From DASRHG01 sp035650655 (GTDB taxonomy: Bacteria; Desulfobacterota; Binatia; DP-6), in NCBI GenBank assembly GCA_035650655.1, contig DASRHG010000031.1, forward strand, positions 10,041-74,040: 64,000 nucleotides of DNA, given 5' to 3'. Both the position numbers and the translations under genes were made by a program. Positions 1 through 8,176 of the stretch are shown piece after piece. Each line of letters opens with the position of its first letter. Position 1 is the first letter of the stretch. Below the pieces are notes generated by a model. That model was not told where the DNA came from. It saw nothing but the letters and a program-made list of their open reading frames with translations, and did no database searches.

Positions 1-1174
1 TGACGGTCGTCTTCCCGGCCCCCGTCGCGCCGACGAGCGCCACCTGCTCGCCGGGCGCCACGCGGAAGGAGACGTCGCGGAGCACCCAGTCCGCGTCGCG
101 GTAGGCGAACCAGACGTGGTCGAAGACGATCTCGCCCTGGACGCGCGCCGGGACGCGCGGCGCCGCGGGCGCGCTCTCCGGCGCGAGGTCGATCAGGGCG
201 AAGATCCGCTCCGCCGCGGTCATCGAGGACTGGAGCACCGCGTACTTCGCGCTGAAGTCGCGGATCGGGATGAAGAACTGCTGGAGGTACTGGATGAACG
301 CGACGACCGTGCCGAGCTGGACGAGATGCGCCGCGTGGAGCCGCCCGCCCTCGAGCAGCATGAGCGCGATCGAGACCGTGCTCACGGCCTCGACGATGGA
401 GAACAGCGCGGCCTCGAGCTTGTTCGAGAGGTGATTCGCGTCGCGGTGGGCCGAGTTCAAGCGGTCGAACTCGGCGAAGGCGCCCGCCTCGCGCGCGGCG
501 AGCTGGATCGCGCGCATGCCGGAGATCGCCTCCTGGAGGTAGCCGTTCAGGCGGCCGATCCGCTCCCGGATCTGCCGGTACGTCTTCCGCGCCATGCGAC
601 GGAAGAAGTCGACGGCGAGCATCATGAACGGCAGCAGCGCGAGGCTCGTGAGCGCCAGCCAGAAGTTGATCCAGAGCATGAACGCGACGATGCCGACGAG
701 CCCGAGCACGTCGAGCACGATGGTCATCGCGCCCGCGGCGAACATCTCCTGGAGCACGTCGACGTCGGTCGTGAGCCGCGAGACGACCCGCCCGACCGGG
801 TTCTGGTCGAAGAAGCGCATCGGGAAGCGCTGGAGCTTCGCGAAGAGCGCCACGCGGAGGTCCGCGAGGCTCCGCTGCGCGACCATCGTCGTCAGGTACT
901 GCTGGCCGTACTGCGACAGGAACTCGGCGACGATGACCCCGACGTAGACGAGGCTGAGCGTCGCGAGGCCGGAGAGGTTCCGCGGGACGATGTAGTCGTC
1001 GATCCCGCGCTTCAGGAGGTACGGCTCGAGCGCGGAGAAGAACCGGTTCACGGGCGAGAGGAGGACGGCCGCCCAGAAGATCGGCCGATACGGGCGGACG
1101 TACGTCCAGAGGCGGCCGATCAGGCGGGCGTCGTACGCCTTCCCGAGCTCCTCCTCGCCGAAGATGTCCGGCAT
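1..1174 (-). CDS. ABC exporter half-transporter, MdlB/BmrD-like (partial, 3' end off window)
   Basis: N-terminal ~391 residues of a fused permease-ATPase. It opens MPDIFGEEELG, then carries a six-helix ABC exporter membrane domain (a coupling region reads RFFDQNPVGRVVSRLT near residue 120) and the start of the nucleotide-binding domain. The window edge cuts it inside Walker A (GATGAGKTT), so its Walker B and signature cannot be checked. The ATG at 1174 shares one base with the stop of the upstream ABC gene (TGATG), so the two are translationally coupled. The upstream partner has a degenerate catalytic site, so this subunit probably carries the competent site of a heterodimeric exporter, as in MdlAB, BmrCD or TM287/288. 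The substrate is unknown; lipid or drug export is typical of the family. Confidence 0.9.
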   Translation of the reverse strand, partial: MPDIFGEEELGKAYDARLIGRLWTYVRPYRPIFWAAVLLSPVNRFFSALEPYLLKRGIDDYIVPRNLSGLATLSLVYVGVIVAEFLSQYGQQYLTTMVAQRSLADLRVALFAKLQRFPMRFFDQNPVGRVVSRLTTDVDVLQEMFAAGAMTIVLDVLGLVGIVAFMLWINFWLALTSLALLPFMMLAVDFFRRMARKTYRQIRERIGRLNGYLQEAISGMRAIQLAAREAGAFAEFDRLNSAHRDANHLSNKLEAALFSIVEAVSTVSIALMLLEGGRLHAAHLVQLGTVVAFIQYLQQFFIPIRDFSAKYAVLQSSMTAAERIFALIDLAPESAPAAPRVPARVQGEIVFDHVWFAYRDADWVLRDVSFRVAPGEQVALVGATGAGKTTV

Positions 1175-2901
1175 CAGATCGCCTCGAGCTCGCCCTCGAG
1201 GGCCTGCTGGCGGAAGAGCTCGGCGTACGCACGGCCGCGGGCGAGGAGCGTCTCGTGGTCGCCCACCTCGACGACCCGGCCCTCGTCGAGGACGACGATC
1301 AGGTCGGCGTCCTTCACCGTGCTCACCCGGTGCGCGACGATGACCGTCGTCCGCTCGCGGAAGAACCCGCGGAGCGCGTCGAGCATCTCGCGCTCGGTCG
1401 CCGCGTCGACCGCGGAGAGCGCGTCGTCGAGGACGAGGACGCGCGGCGACGCGGCGAGCACGCGCGCGAGCGCGACGCGCTGCTTCTGGCCGCCGGAGAG
1501 CGTGATCCCGCGCTCCCCGACGAGGGTCTCGAGGCCCGCCGGCATCTCCGCGAGGTCGCGCCCGAGGCCCGCCATGCGCACGGCCCACCCGACGCGTCCG
1601 TCGGCGTCGTCGAGCGCGAAGGCGACGTTCTCGCGGAGCGTCCGGGAGAAGAGGAACGGGTCCTGGGGGACGAGGCCGATCTGCCGGCGGAGCCAGCCGA
1701 GCGGCAGCGTGCGGACGTCGCGACCGTCGAGGAGGACCGTGCCGGCGTCGACGTCGAAGAGGCGCGGGAGGAGCTGGACGAGGGCGCTCTTCCCGGCGCC
1801 CGTCCGGCCGACGATCGCGACCGTCTTCCCGGCGGGGATCGTGAGCGTCACCCCGTCGAGCACGGGGGGCGCGTCCTTCCGCCCCGGGAAGCGGAAGGTC
1901 ACGTCGCGGAGCGCGATCTCGCCGCGGAAGGGCGCGAGCGGCTCGGCGGCGGGCGGGCTCGCGATCGCCGGCTCGACGGCGAAGAGCGCGTTCAGGCGCT
2001 GCATGGCGGCGCGGCCGCGCTGGAGGATGGTGAGCATCCAGCCCATCGCCATCGTCGGCCAGGCGAGGTTGTAGAGGTAGCCCATGAAGGCGACCATGTC
2101 GCCGACGGAGAGCGTGCCGGCGACGACGCGCTGTCCGCCCCACCAGAGGACCACGAGCGAGCTCACGCTGTGCACGATGCCCATGACGGGCACGATGAAG
2201 CCGCGGACGCGCGCGAGCCGGAGGCTCTGGTCCTGGAAGCGGGCGTTGAGCGCCGTGAAGGCGCCGATCGCGTGGTCCTCGGCCGCGTACGCCTTCACGA
2301 CCTGGATGCCGGAAAGGTTCTCCTGGACGCGGCTCGAGAGGTCCGCGAGCCCCTCCTGCACGCGGAGCGTCCGCTCGATCAGGAGCCGGCTCGTCCGCTT
2401 CACGACGAGGAGGGCGACCGGATAGACGGCGATCGCCGCGAGCGTGAGCGCGGGGTCGATCGAGAGCATGATGCCGAGGCCGACGACGTAGGCGATCGGC
2501 GTGTTGATGAAGTTGAGGACGCCGGGACCGAGGAGCATCCGCACGGCCGTCACGTCGTTCACGAGCCGCGACATCAGGTCGCCCGTCTGCCGCTCGTGGT
2601 AGAAGGCGAGCGGCTGGCGCTCGAGGTGCGCGAAGAGGTCGTTCCGCAGGTCGTACTCGATGTCCCGTCCGACGTTGAAGATGAGGAAGCGCGAGTACGT
2701 GCGGACGACGGCCTGGACGGCGGCGATCCCGATGATCAGCGCGACGAAGCGGCCGAAGGGGGCGTCGACGGTGATCGCGTCGACGATGCGCTTCGAGAGG
2801 TACGGGATCGCGTTCGAGAGCAGCTGCGCCGCGACGAGGCAGAGGATGCCCCCGGCGTACCGGACGCGATAGCGCGCGAGATAGCGCCAGAGGCGGGACA
2901 T
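1174..2901 (-). CDS. ABC exporter half-transporter with degenerate NBD, MdlA/BmrC-like
   Basis: 575 residues: exporter-type membrane domain (about 1-310) followed by an ABC ATPase. The motifs are complete: Walker A GRTGAGKS, Q-loop VPQDP, signature LSGGQ, Walker B VLVLDDALSAVD, H-loop VAHR. The residue after the Walker B Asp is Asp, not the catalytic Glu. That DDxLSAVD form is the hallmark of the degenerate member of heterodimeric exporters (E. coli MdlA, Bacillus BmrC, Thermotoga TM287), so I infer a heterodimer with the next gene, whose start overlaps this stop by one base. The start is an ATG at 2901, 68 bp from the divergent rfbD. The substrate is unknown. Confidence 0.93.
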   Translation of the reverse strand: MSRLWRYLARYRVRYAGGILCLVAAQLLSNAIPYLSKRIVDAITVDAPFGRFVALIIGIAAVQAVVRTYSRFLIFNVGRDIEYDLRNDLFAHLERQPLAFYHERQTGDLMSRLVNDVTAVRMLLGPGVLNFINTPIAYVVGLGIMLSIDPALTLAAIAVYPVALLVVKRTSRLLIERTLRVQEGLADLSSRVQENLSGIQVVKAYAAEDHAIGAFTALNARFQDQSLRLARVRGFIVPVMGIVHSVSSLVVLWWGGQRVVAGTLSVGDMVAFMGYLYNLAWPTMAMGWMLTILQRGRAAMQRLNALFAVEPAIASPPAAEPLAPFRGEIALRDVTFRFPGRKDAPPVLDGVTLTIPAGKTVAIVGRTGAGKSALVQLLPRLFDVDAGTVLLDGRDVRTLPLGWLRRQIGLVPQDPFLFSRTLRENVAFALDDADGRVGWAVRMAGLGRDLAEMPAGLETLVGERGITLSGGQKQRVALARVLAASPRVLVLDDALSAVDAATEREMLDALRGFFRERTTVIVAHRVSTVKDADLIVVLDEGRVVEVGDHETLLARGRAYAELFRQQALEGELEAI

Positions 2902-2929
2902 CCGGGCGACTGTAGCGACGCGCGACCAC

Positions 2930-2960
2930 TTGAAGCAAGGAAGGTCCGCTCCGCTATACT
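2930..2960 (+). promoter_or_regulatory. Putative sigma70-type promoter of rfbD, near-leaderless
   Basis: TTGAAG at 2930-2935 and TATACT at 2955-2960 with a 19-nt spacer, slightly long. A transcript starting about 7 nt after the -10 would leave only a few bases before the rfbD ATG at 2970, and no Shine-Dalgarno is visible. TATACT is conspicuous in such GC-rich DNA. Assigned by motif only. Confidence 0.4.
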
Positions 2961-2969
2961 GCGCGCGCC

Positions 2970-3851
2970 ATGCGGATCGCGGTGCTCGGCGCGGCGGGAC
3001 AGCTCGGACGCGAGCTGCTCCGCGTCCTGCCGCGCGCGACGACGATCCCGCTCACGCGCGCCGACGTCGACCTCGCGGCGGAGCCCGCCCGCGTGCGCGA
3101 CCGCCTCGCCGCGGCGGCGCCCGCCGTCGTCGTGAACGCCGCCGCCGACAACCGCGTCGACGCCGCGGAAGCCGACCCGCGCCCCGCCGTCGCCGTCAAC
3201 GCGCTCGCCCCCGGCGTGCTCGCCCGTGCCTGCGCCGACCTCGGCGCCTGGTGCGTTCAGGTGAGCACCGACTACGTCTTCGACGGGCGCGCCCGGCGTC
3301 CCTACGCCGAGGACGACGCGCCGAACCCGCTCGGGGCCTACGCCCGCTCGAAGCTCGCCGGCGAGCTGCTCGTGCGCACGCTCGCCCCCCGCCACGCCGT
3401 CGTCCGGGTCGCGGGTCTCTACGCCGCAGGCGGCTCGCGCGGCAAGGGCGGGAGCTTCGTCGACCGCGTCCTCGAGCGCGCTCGCCGGGGCGAGCCGCTC
3501 CGCATCGTCGACGATCAGGTGACGGCACCGACCTGGGCGCGCGACGTCGCCGGGACGCTCGCCCGCCTCCTCCCCCGCCTCGTCCGCGGCGAGCTCCCGG
3601 GCGGCATCTTCCACGTCACGAACGCCGGCGAGTGCTCGTGGTACGACTTCGCGCGCGCCGCGCTCGCGCTCGCCGGCCTCACCGCGCCGATCGAGCCCGT
3701 CGCGACGGCGACGTTCGGGGCACCCGCGCCGCGCCCGGCCTACTCCGTGCTCGCCAACACGCGCCTCGCCGCCGCGGGCGAGCCGCCCCTCCGCGACTGG
3801 CGCGCGGCGCTCGCCGCGTACCTCGCGGAGCCTTCCCCGCCCGCCGCCTGA
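2970..3851 (+). CDS. rfbD: dTDP-4-dehydrorhamnose reductase
   Basis: 293 residues of the extended SDR family. The N-terminal nucleotide-binding motif is GAAGQLG (residues 8-14), there is an STDYVFDG stretch near residue 100, and the catalytic YxxxK is in YARSK near 129. This is the RmlD/RfbD pattern: the last step of dTDP-L-rhamnose synthesis, NADPH reduction of dTDP-4-dehydro-L-rhamnose in the cytoplasm. The other rml genes (rfbA, rfbB, rfbC) are not in this window. It heads the glycan island and is divergent from the ABC exporter. The ATG at 2970 follows a TATACT box by 9 nt and has no ribosome-binding site, so the mRNA may be nearly leaderless. Confidence 0.93.
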   Translation: MRIAVLGAAGQLGRELLRVLPRATTIPLTRADVDLAAEPARVRDRLAAAAPAVVVNAAADNRVDAAEADPRPAVAVNALAPGVLARACADLGAWCVQVSTDYVFDGRARRPYAEDDAPNPLGAYARSKLAGELLVRTLAPRHAVVRVAGLYAAGGSRGKGGSFVDRVLERARRGEPLRIVDDQVTAPTWARDVAGTLARLLPRLVRGELPGGIFHVTNAGECSWYDFARAALALAGLTAPIEPVATATFGAPAPRPAYSVLANTRLAAAGEPPLRDWRAALAAYLAEPSPPAA

Positions 3852-4027
3852 CGCCGGGGTCGTCGGGCACCCGACGCCGACGCCCGCGCCCGAATTCCCA
3901 CCGCCAGCACGACCCCGACGCCCGCGAGCACGAGAGCGCCGTATCGCCCGACGGCGAGCCCGAGATACCCGACGTCGGCGCCCGGCAGGTCGCTCTGCCG
4001 CAGGAAGTCCGCCCGCCCCCCCCGCAC
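3740..4027 (-). CDS. Possible small single-pass membrane protein or gene remnant
   Basis: A 95-codon frame from GTG at 4027. Its first ~60 codons look coding: GC-rich third positions, and one predicted transmembrane stretch (GALVLAGVGVVLAVG) followed by an Arg-rich tail. The tail runs 112 bp antisense into the 3' end of rfbD, which is implausible for a conserved gene. A run of eight C (4016-4023 on the + strand) lies just upstream; a one-base shift there would join it to another frame starting GTG at 4055, next to the stop of the GT2/methyltransferase gene. It could be a frameshifted C-terminal remnant of a larger membrane protein. No family recognised. Confidence 0.28.
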   Translation of the reverse strand: MRGGRADFLRQSDLPGADVGYLGLAVGRYGALVLAGVGVVLAVGIRARASASGARRPRRQAAGGEGSARYAASAARQSRRGGSPAAARRVLASTE

Positions 4028-4080
4028 GCCCGCCCGCGCCGCGCGCCGTCAGCACGCCGTCGCGCGCCGAGGCGACGTCG

Positions 4081-5532
4081 TCACACCGCGACCGCCGACG
4101 GCGCGCCCGGCGCCTCGGGCGTCCGCGCGACGACGAGGAGCGACATGCCGAACGGCGGGTGCACGTGCCGCTCGAGGCGCAGGAGGGGCACGAGCCAGTC
4201 GTTCACGCGCGCCTGGAAGCCCGGGACCGTCCGACGCCGCAGCACGCGCGCGTTCAGGAACCAGCCGGCGACGCCGAGCGTGTTGAAGTACCGCGCCTCC
4301 TCCACCACGAAGCCCTCGCGCTCGAGCTTCGCGCGGAGCTCCGACCGCGTGTAGCGCCGATGGTGGCCGATCGCCCGGTCGATCTCGCCGTAGAGCTGGC
4401 GGAGCGCGGGCACGACGAGGATCGCGCGTCCGCCGGGCTCGAGCACCCGGCGCATGGCGCGGAGCGCGGCGGTGTCGTCGGCGACGTGCTCGAGGACGTT
4501 CGCGCAGACGATGGTGTCGAAGCTCTGCGGCTGGAAGCCGTCGCTCCCGAGCGCCGCCAGGTCGAGCGCGCGGACCTCGACGTTCGGCTTCCCGGCGAAC
4601 GTGCGGCGGAGGAGGTCCACGTACTCCGCGTCGACGTCCGTCGCGACCACGCGCTCCCGGGTCGCGAGGTAGAGCGTGATGCTCCCCGTCCCCGAGCCCA
4701 CCTCGAGCACGTGCCGGCCGACGAAGGGCCGCATGAGCTCCCACATGAAGGTGTTGTAGCGCTTGAGCGGCTCCATGCGCCGGAGCGTCGTGAAGCCCTC
4801 GTCCTCGCGCCCCACGTCGGCGCGGATCCGGAAGCGGAGGATCGTCCAGAGGGCGGAGATCGCGTCCTTCCAGCCGATCTTCTTCCCTTCGGAGTACTGC
4901 CGGCCGTAATAGGAGATCGGCACCTCGTAGATCCGGCAGCGCAGGCGCGCGACCTTCGCCGTGAGCTCCGGCTCGAGCCCGAAGCGGTTCGAGCGGATCG
5001 GGATCCGCTCGAGCAGGTCGGCGCGGAAGACCTTGTAGCAGGTCTCCATGTCCGTGAGGTTCAGGTTCGTGCACATGTTCGAGACGAGCGTGAGGAAGCG
5101 GTTTCCAACGGTGTGCCAGAACATGAGGACGCGGCGCGGCGAGCCGGTGAAGCGCGAGCCGAAGACGACGTCGGCGTCGCCGTCGAGGATCGGCTGGATG
5201 AGCTTCGGATACTCGGCGGGGTCGTACTCGAGGTCCGCGTCCTGGATGAGGGCGATCTCCCCGCGGATCTCCGCGACGCCGCGCCGGACCGCCGCCCCCT
5301 TCCCCTGGTTGCGCTCCTGGAAGAGGATCACGAGCCGGTTCTCCGGCGTGTCGGGGATCGTGGCGCGGACCTCCTCCAGCACCTCCCGCGTGCCGTCCGT
5401 CGAGCAGTCGTCGACGACGATGATCTCCTTCGGGATGGCGACCGCCATCACCCGCTCGAGGAGGCGCCGGACGGTTGCGACCTCGTTGTAGCAGGGGACG
5501 ATGACGGAGAGCAGAGGCGTCCGTGCCGGCAT
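4081..5532 (-). CDS. Bifunctional GT2 glycosyltransferase / class I SAM methyltransferase
   Basis: 483 residues from ATG at 5532; earlier codons in frame (to 5751) overlap the divergent gene and read as shadow. Residues 1-240 are a GT-A family 2 domain of the polyprenyl-phosphate-sugar synthase type: VPCYNE at 12-17, VDDCSTDG about 40-47, DAD metal-binding motif at 98-100, GSRFTG near 125. Residues from about 270 form a Rossmann methyltransferase (LEVGSGTGS at 276-284, ANVLEHV for the acceptor-side motif). The GT half would transfer a sugar from a nucleotide sugar to polyprenyl phosphate; the substrate of the methyltransferase half is unknown. The fusion recurs in high-GC and deltaproteobacterial genomes. 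No C-terminal membrane helices. Confidence 0.9.
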   Translation of the reverse strand: MPARTPLLSVIVPCYNEVATVRRLLERVMAVAIPKEIIVVDDCSTDGTREVLEEVRATIPDTPENRLVILFQERNQGKGAAVRRGVAEIRGEIALIQDADLEYDPAEYPKLIQPILDGDADVVFGSRFTGSPRRVLMFWHTVGNRFLTLVSNMCTNLNLTDMETCYKVFRADLLERIPIRSNRFGLEPELTAKVARLRCRIYEVPISYYGRQYSEGKKIGWKDAISALWTILRFRIRADVGREDEGFTTLRRMEPLKRYNTFMWELMRPFVGRHVLEVGSGTGSITLYLATRERVVATDVDAEYVDLLRRTFAGKPNVEVRALDLAALGSDGFQPQSFDTIVCANVLEHVADDTAALRAMRRVLEPGGRAILVVPALRQLYGEIDRAIGHHRRYTRSELRAKLEREGFVVEEARYFNTLGVAGWFLNARVLRRRTVPGFQARVNDWLVPLLRLERHVHPPFGMSLLVVARTPEAPGAPSAVAV

Positions 5533-5620
5533 CCGCGCGATTCTCGCAAACGGATCGGGGCGCCTCAAGCCGGCTCGGCGGTGCTCGGCAGCGGAAGCGC
5601 GGGCGTGGTACGGTCCGCGC

Positions 5621-6496
5621 GTGCACGACGAGCGAGGGGCGACGGACGGCGGCACGCCCGCGGGATGTCTCGTCTGCGCCGGGACCCGGCGGCGCCCGCG
5701 CTTCCGGAAGGGCGGGCGGGCGTTCGTCGCGTGCGCCGGCTGCGGCTTCACCCGGGTCGAGCCGCTCCCGTCGCCGGAGGAGCTCGAGCGGCACTACGCG
5801 TGGACCTACGAGCAGGGCCCGTACGCCGTCTTCGCCGCCGCGGACCACGTCCGGACGCTCGTCGCGCGCGCGCGGCTCGCCGCCCTCCGTCCCCTCCTCG
5901 GCACCGGTCCCATCCTCGACGTCGGGGCCTCGACGGGAAGCTTCGTCGCGGCCGCGCGCGCGGCCGGCGTCGCGGCGGAGGGAATCGAGCGCTCGGAGCG
6001 CGCCGTGGCGCTCGCGCGCCTCCACGACCTGCCGGTCCGCCTCGCCCGCCTCGAGGACTTCGCTCCCGCGGCGCCGTACGCCGCGGTCACGGCCTTCGAC
6101 GTGATCGAGCACCTCCTCGACCCGGGCGTGCTCCTCGCCCGCGCGCGGGCCTGGCTCGCGCCCGGCGGGACGCTCGCGCTCACGCTCCCCGACGGCCGGA
6201 GCGCCGCCGCCCGCCTCCTCGGCCGCGCCTGGTGGTTCTACGCGCCGGACGACCACTTCCACTACTTCGACCGGCGCACGATCGTCGTCTTCCTCGCCCG
6301 CCACGGCTTCCGCGTCGCGCACGCGACGAGCTGGCGAAAGCCGCTCCCGCTCGCCTACGTGCTGGCGGCCGGCGCGGCGTTCTACCCGCGGCTCGCACGC
6401 GCCGTCGCGCCGGTCGCCGGACTCGCGCGACGGCTCGGCGACCCCGCGCTCCGGCTGCCCGTCGGCGAGATGCTCGTCGTCGCGCATCCCGCCTGA
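5621..6496 (+). CDS. Class I SAM-dependent methyltransferase with N-terminal zinc-ribbon Cys motif
   Basis: 291 residues starting at GTG 5621. The N-terminus carries two CxxC pairs (CLVC and CAGC) that should bind zinc. A Rossmann methyltransferase follows, with LDVGAST as SAM motif I and FDVIEHLLDPG as the conserved post-motif. Cys-knuckle plus methyltransferase is a common layout for sugar C- or O-methyltransferases in glycan clusters. The start was chosen because the Cys motif begins ~15 residues in and the upstream codons overlap the divergent GT2 leader. A TGG-TACGGT extended -10-like string at 5606-5614 lies just before the start. Substrate unknown. Confidence 0.88.
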   Translation: MHDERGATDGGTPAGCLVCAGTRRRPRFRKGGRAFVACAGCGFTRVEPLPSPEELERHYAWTYEQGPYAVFAAADHVRTLVARARLAALRPLLGTGPILDVGASTGSFVAAARAAGVAAEGIERSERAVALARLHDLPVRLARLEDFAPAAPYAAVTAFDVIEHLLDPGVLLARARAWLAPGGTLALTLPDGRSAAARLLGRAWWFYAPDDHFHYFDRRTIVVFLARHGFRVAHATSWRKPLPLAYVLAAGAAFYPRLARAVAPVAGLARRLGDPALRLPVGEMLVVAHPA

Positions 6497-6567
6497 CGCG
6501 CGACGCCGTCGGCCGGCGGGATGCGGTCCACGGCGGGCCGGCGCCGCGCCGGCGGACCGCCTCCGTT

Positions 6568-6596
6568 TTGACCGGCGGCGTGCCCCGGCGTAGCGT
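6568..6596 (+). promoter_or_regulatory. Putative sigma70-type promoter for the 6610 membrane protein
   Basis: TTGACC at 6568-6573, a 17-nt spacer, and TAGCGT at 6591-6596, 13 nt before the ATG at 6610. The -35 box matches consensus at 5 of 6 and the spacer is ideal; the -10 keeps the key first T, A and last T. The predicted leader is only a few nucleotides. Confidence 0.42.
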
Positions 6597-6609
6597 TGCG
6601 CCGCGCCGG

Positions 6610-7983
6610 ATGCCGCGCTCCTGCCTTCGGGTCGCCCTCCTCGTCGCCGCCGGCCTCGCCGGGCAGCTCGCGCTCCATTTCCTCGCGCCCCACCTCGCCC
6701 GCACGTGGAGCTACGCCCACCTCGGGCGCCGCCCCGTCCTGCCCCTCGCGGCCGCCGCGCTCGTGCTCGCGCTGCCCGCCGGCGGTGCGCTGCTGGCTGC
6801 CCGCGCGCCGCTCGCCGCGCGTGCCCCGGCCCCATCGTGGCCGCACGTGCTGGCTCTCGCCCTCGCGCTCGCGGTCCTCCTCGTCCCGGCGGGTTTCGTC
6901 TGGGCGCCGCGCGCCATCTGCATCGACCCCTGGGTCTTCGTGCAGGCGGTCGGCGAGGGGACGGCGCGGAACGCGCGCTGGCACCTGACGCTCTGGACCT
7001 ACGCGCACGCCCGCGCCCTCTTCGCGCCGCACGTCGGCGTCGTCGCCTTCGTCCGCGCGACGAACACCGCCGTCGCGGCGCTCGCGCTCGCAGCGCTCGC
7101 CGCGGCGGCCGCGCGGCTCGGCGGGACCCGGGGCGAGGTGGCGCTGATCACGCTCCTCGCCTGGACGGCGTTCGGCGTGGCGCAGCTCGTCCCCGGCTAC
7201 CTCGACGTCTACCCCGTCGCGCTCGCGCTCGCGGCCCTCTACCTCTGGACCGCGCTCGACGCGCTCGCGGGCGCGCGGCACCCCGCCTGGCCGATCGCGA
7301 TCGCGGCCGTCGGCCCGTTCTGGTACGAGGGCCTCGTCCTGCTCGCGCCCTCGACCCTCGTCGTCGCCCTCGACGCGCTCCGCCGCCCGCGCGGCGCCGC
7401 GCGCCTGGCGGCGGCGGCCGGCGCGGCGCTCCTCGTCGCCGGGCTCGCGACCGTCCCCGGATTCGGCGCGCCGTTCGCGTTCGGGGCATTCGTCCGCCAG
7501 CTCGGCGCCGACACGCCATGGCCGGCGGGCCTGTCGCCCACGTCGAGCCTCCTGCCCGCGACGTACGTCGCGACGCGGGCGCACGCCGCCGAGGTCCTGC
7601 ACGGGCTCCTGCTCGTCGACGGCGTCGGGGTCTGGCTCGCCGTCGTCCTCGTGCCGTGGGCGGCGGCGCGCGGCGCGCTCGACGCCCGCGCCGCGCTCCT
7701 CGGCCTCGTCGTCGTGCCGTGGCTCGCGTTCGTCGTCGCGATGGACCCCCTGTTCGGGCCCTACCAGGACTGGGACCTCTTCGCGTGGGGCGCGGCGGCG
7801 ACGAGCCTCCTCGGCGCCCTCGGGCTCGTCGCGTGGGGGCGCGCCTGTCCGCGCCTCGCGGGCGCGGTCGCCGGCCTCGCCCTCGCGACCGCCGGCGTCC
7901 ATCTCCTCGCCCGCCTGAACGCGCTCGACGTCGAGCGCGGGCGGCACGCCGCCGAGTCGCCGCCCCACGTCCGCGTCCCGTGA
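6610..7983 (+). CDS. Polytopic membrane protein, GT-C-like (function unassigned)
   Basis: 457 residues, mostly hydrophobic helices, from ATG at 6610. A long soluble loop after the third helix (around residues 100-130, with an IDPW motif) and a late MDPLFGPYQDWDLF motif (about residues 378-391) stand out. The topology resembles GT-C lipid-linked-sugar transferases or DUF2029-type proteins, but I see no diagnostic DD/DE motif in the first loop, so the role is inferred from the glycan neighbourhood. It is preceded by a TTGACC/TAGCGT promoter. A degraded second copy of residues ~357-387 lies at 8057-8176. Confidence 0.8.
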   Translation: MPRSCLRVALLVAAGLAGQLALHFLAPHLARTWSYAHLGRRPVLPLAAAALVLALPAGGALLAARAPLAARAPAPSWPHVLALALALAVLLVPAGFVWAPRAICIDPWVFVQAVGEGTARNARWHLTLWTYAHARALFAPHVGVVAFVRATNTAVAALALAALAAAAARLGGTRGEVALITLLAWTAFGVAQLVPGYLDVYPVALALAALYLWTALDALAGARHPAWPIAIAAVGPFWYEGLVLLAPSTLVVALDALRRPRGAARLAAAAGAALLVAGLATVPGFGAPFAFGAFVRQLGADTPWPAGLSPTSSLLPATYVATRAHAAEVLHGLLLVDGVGVWLAVVLVPWAAARGALDARAALLGLVVVPWLAFVVAMDPLFGPYQDWDLFAWGAAATSLLGALGLVAWGRACPRLAGAVAGLALATAGVHLLARLNALDVERGRHAAESPPHVRVP

Positions 7984-8056
7984 GGGCGCCGCGCGCTCCC
8001 GCGGGCGGGCGCGCGCGTCTCCTGCGCCGCGGCGTGCGGGCGAGCGCAGTGCGCCG

Positions 8057-8176
8057 CTCGACCGGCGTGCCGCCCTGCTTGCGCCGGTCGTCGCCCCGTG
8101 GCTCACGTGGGTCGGCACGATGGATCCGCCTTTCGGTCCCCACCTCCTCGCGCACCCGAACGCGCACGCGCCGTGA
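8057..8176 (+). pseudogene. Degraded fragment of a paralogue of the 6610 membrane protein
   Basis: The frame from 8057 to the TGA at 8174-8176 encodes a peptide whose first ~30 residues (LDRRAALLAPVVAPW, then MDPPFGPH) match residues ~357-387 of the preceding gene (LDARAALLGLVVVPW, then MDPLFGPY). It lacks any upstream portion and has more T-ending codons (CGT, CTT, GAT, CCT, GGT) than its neighbours. It looks like a truncated tandem duplicate. Its stop overlaps the GTG start of the SGNH hydrolase gene. Confidence 0.4.

Noticed and set aside
5533..5751. Longer N-terminus for the GT2/methyltransferase fusion
   Set aside because: The 73 extra residues are Arg/Pro-rich, lack motifs and overlap the divergent methyltransferase leader; ATG 5532 sits right before the GT2 core.
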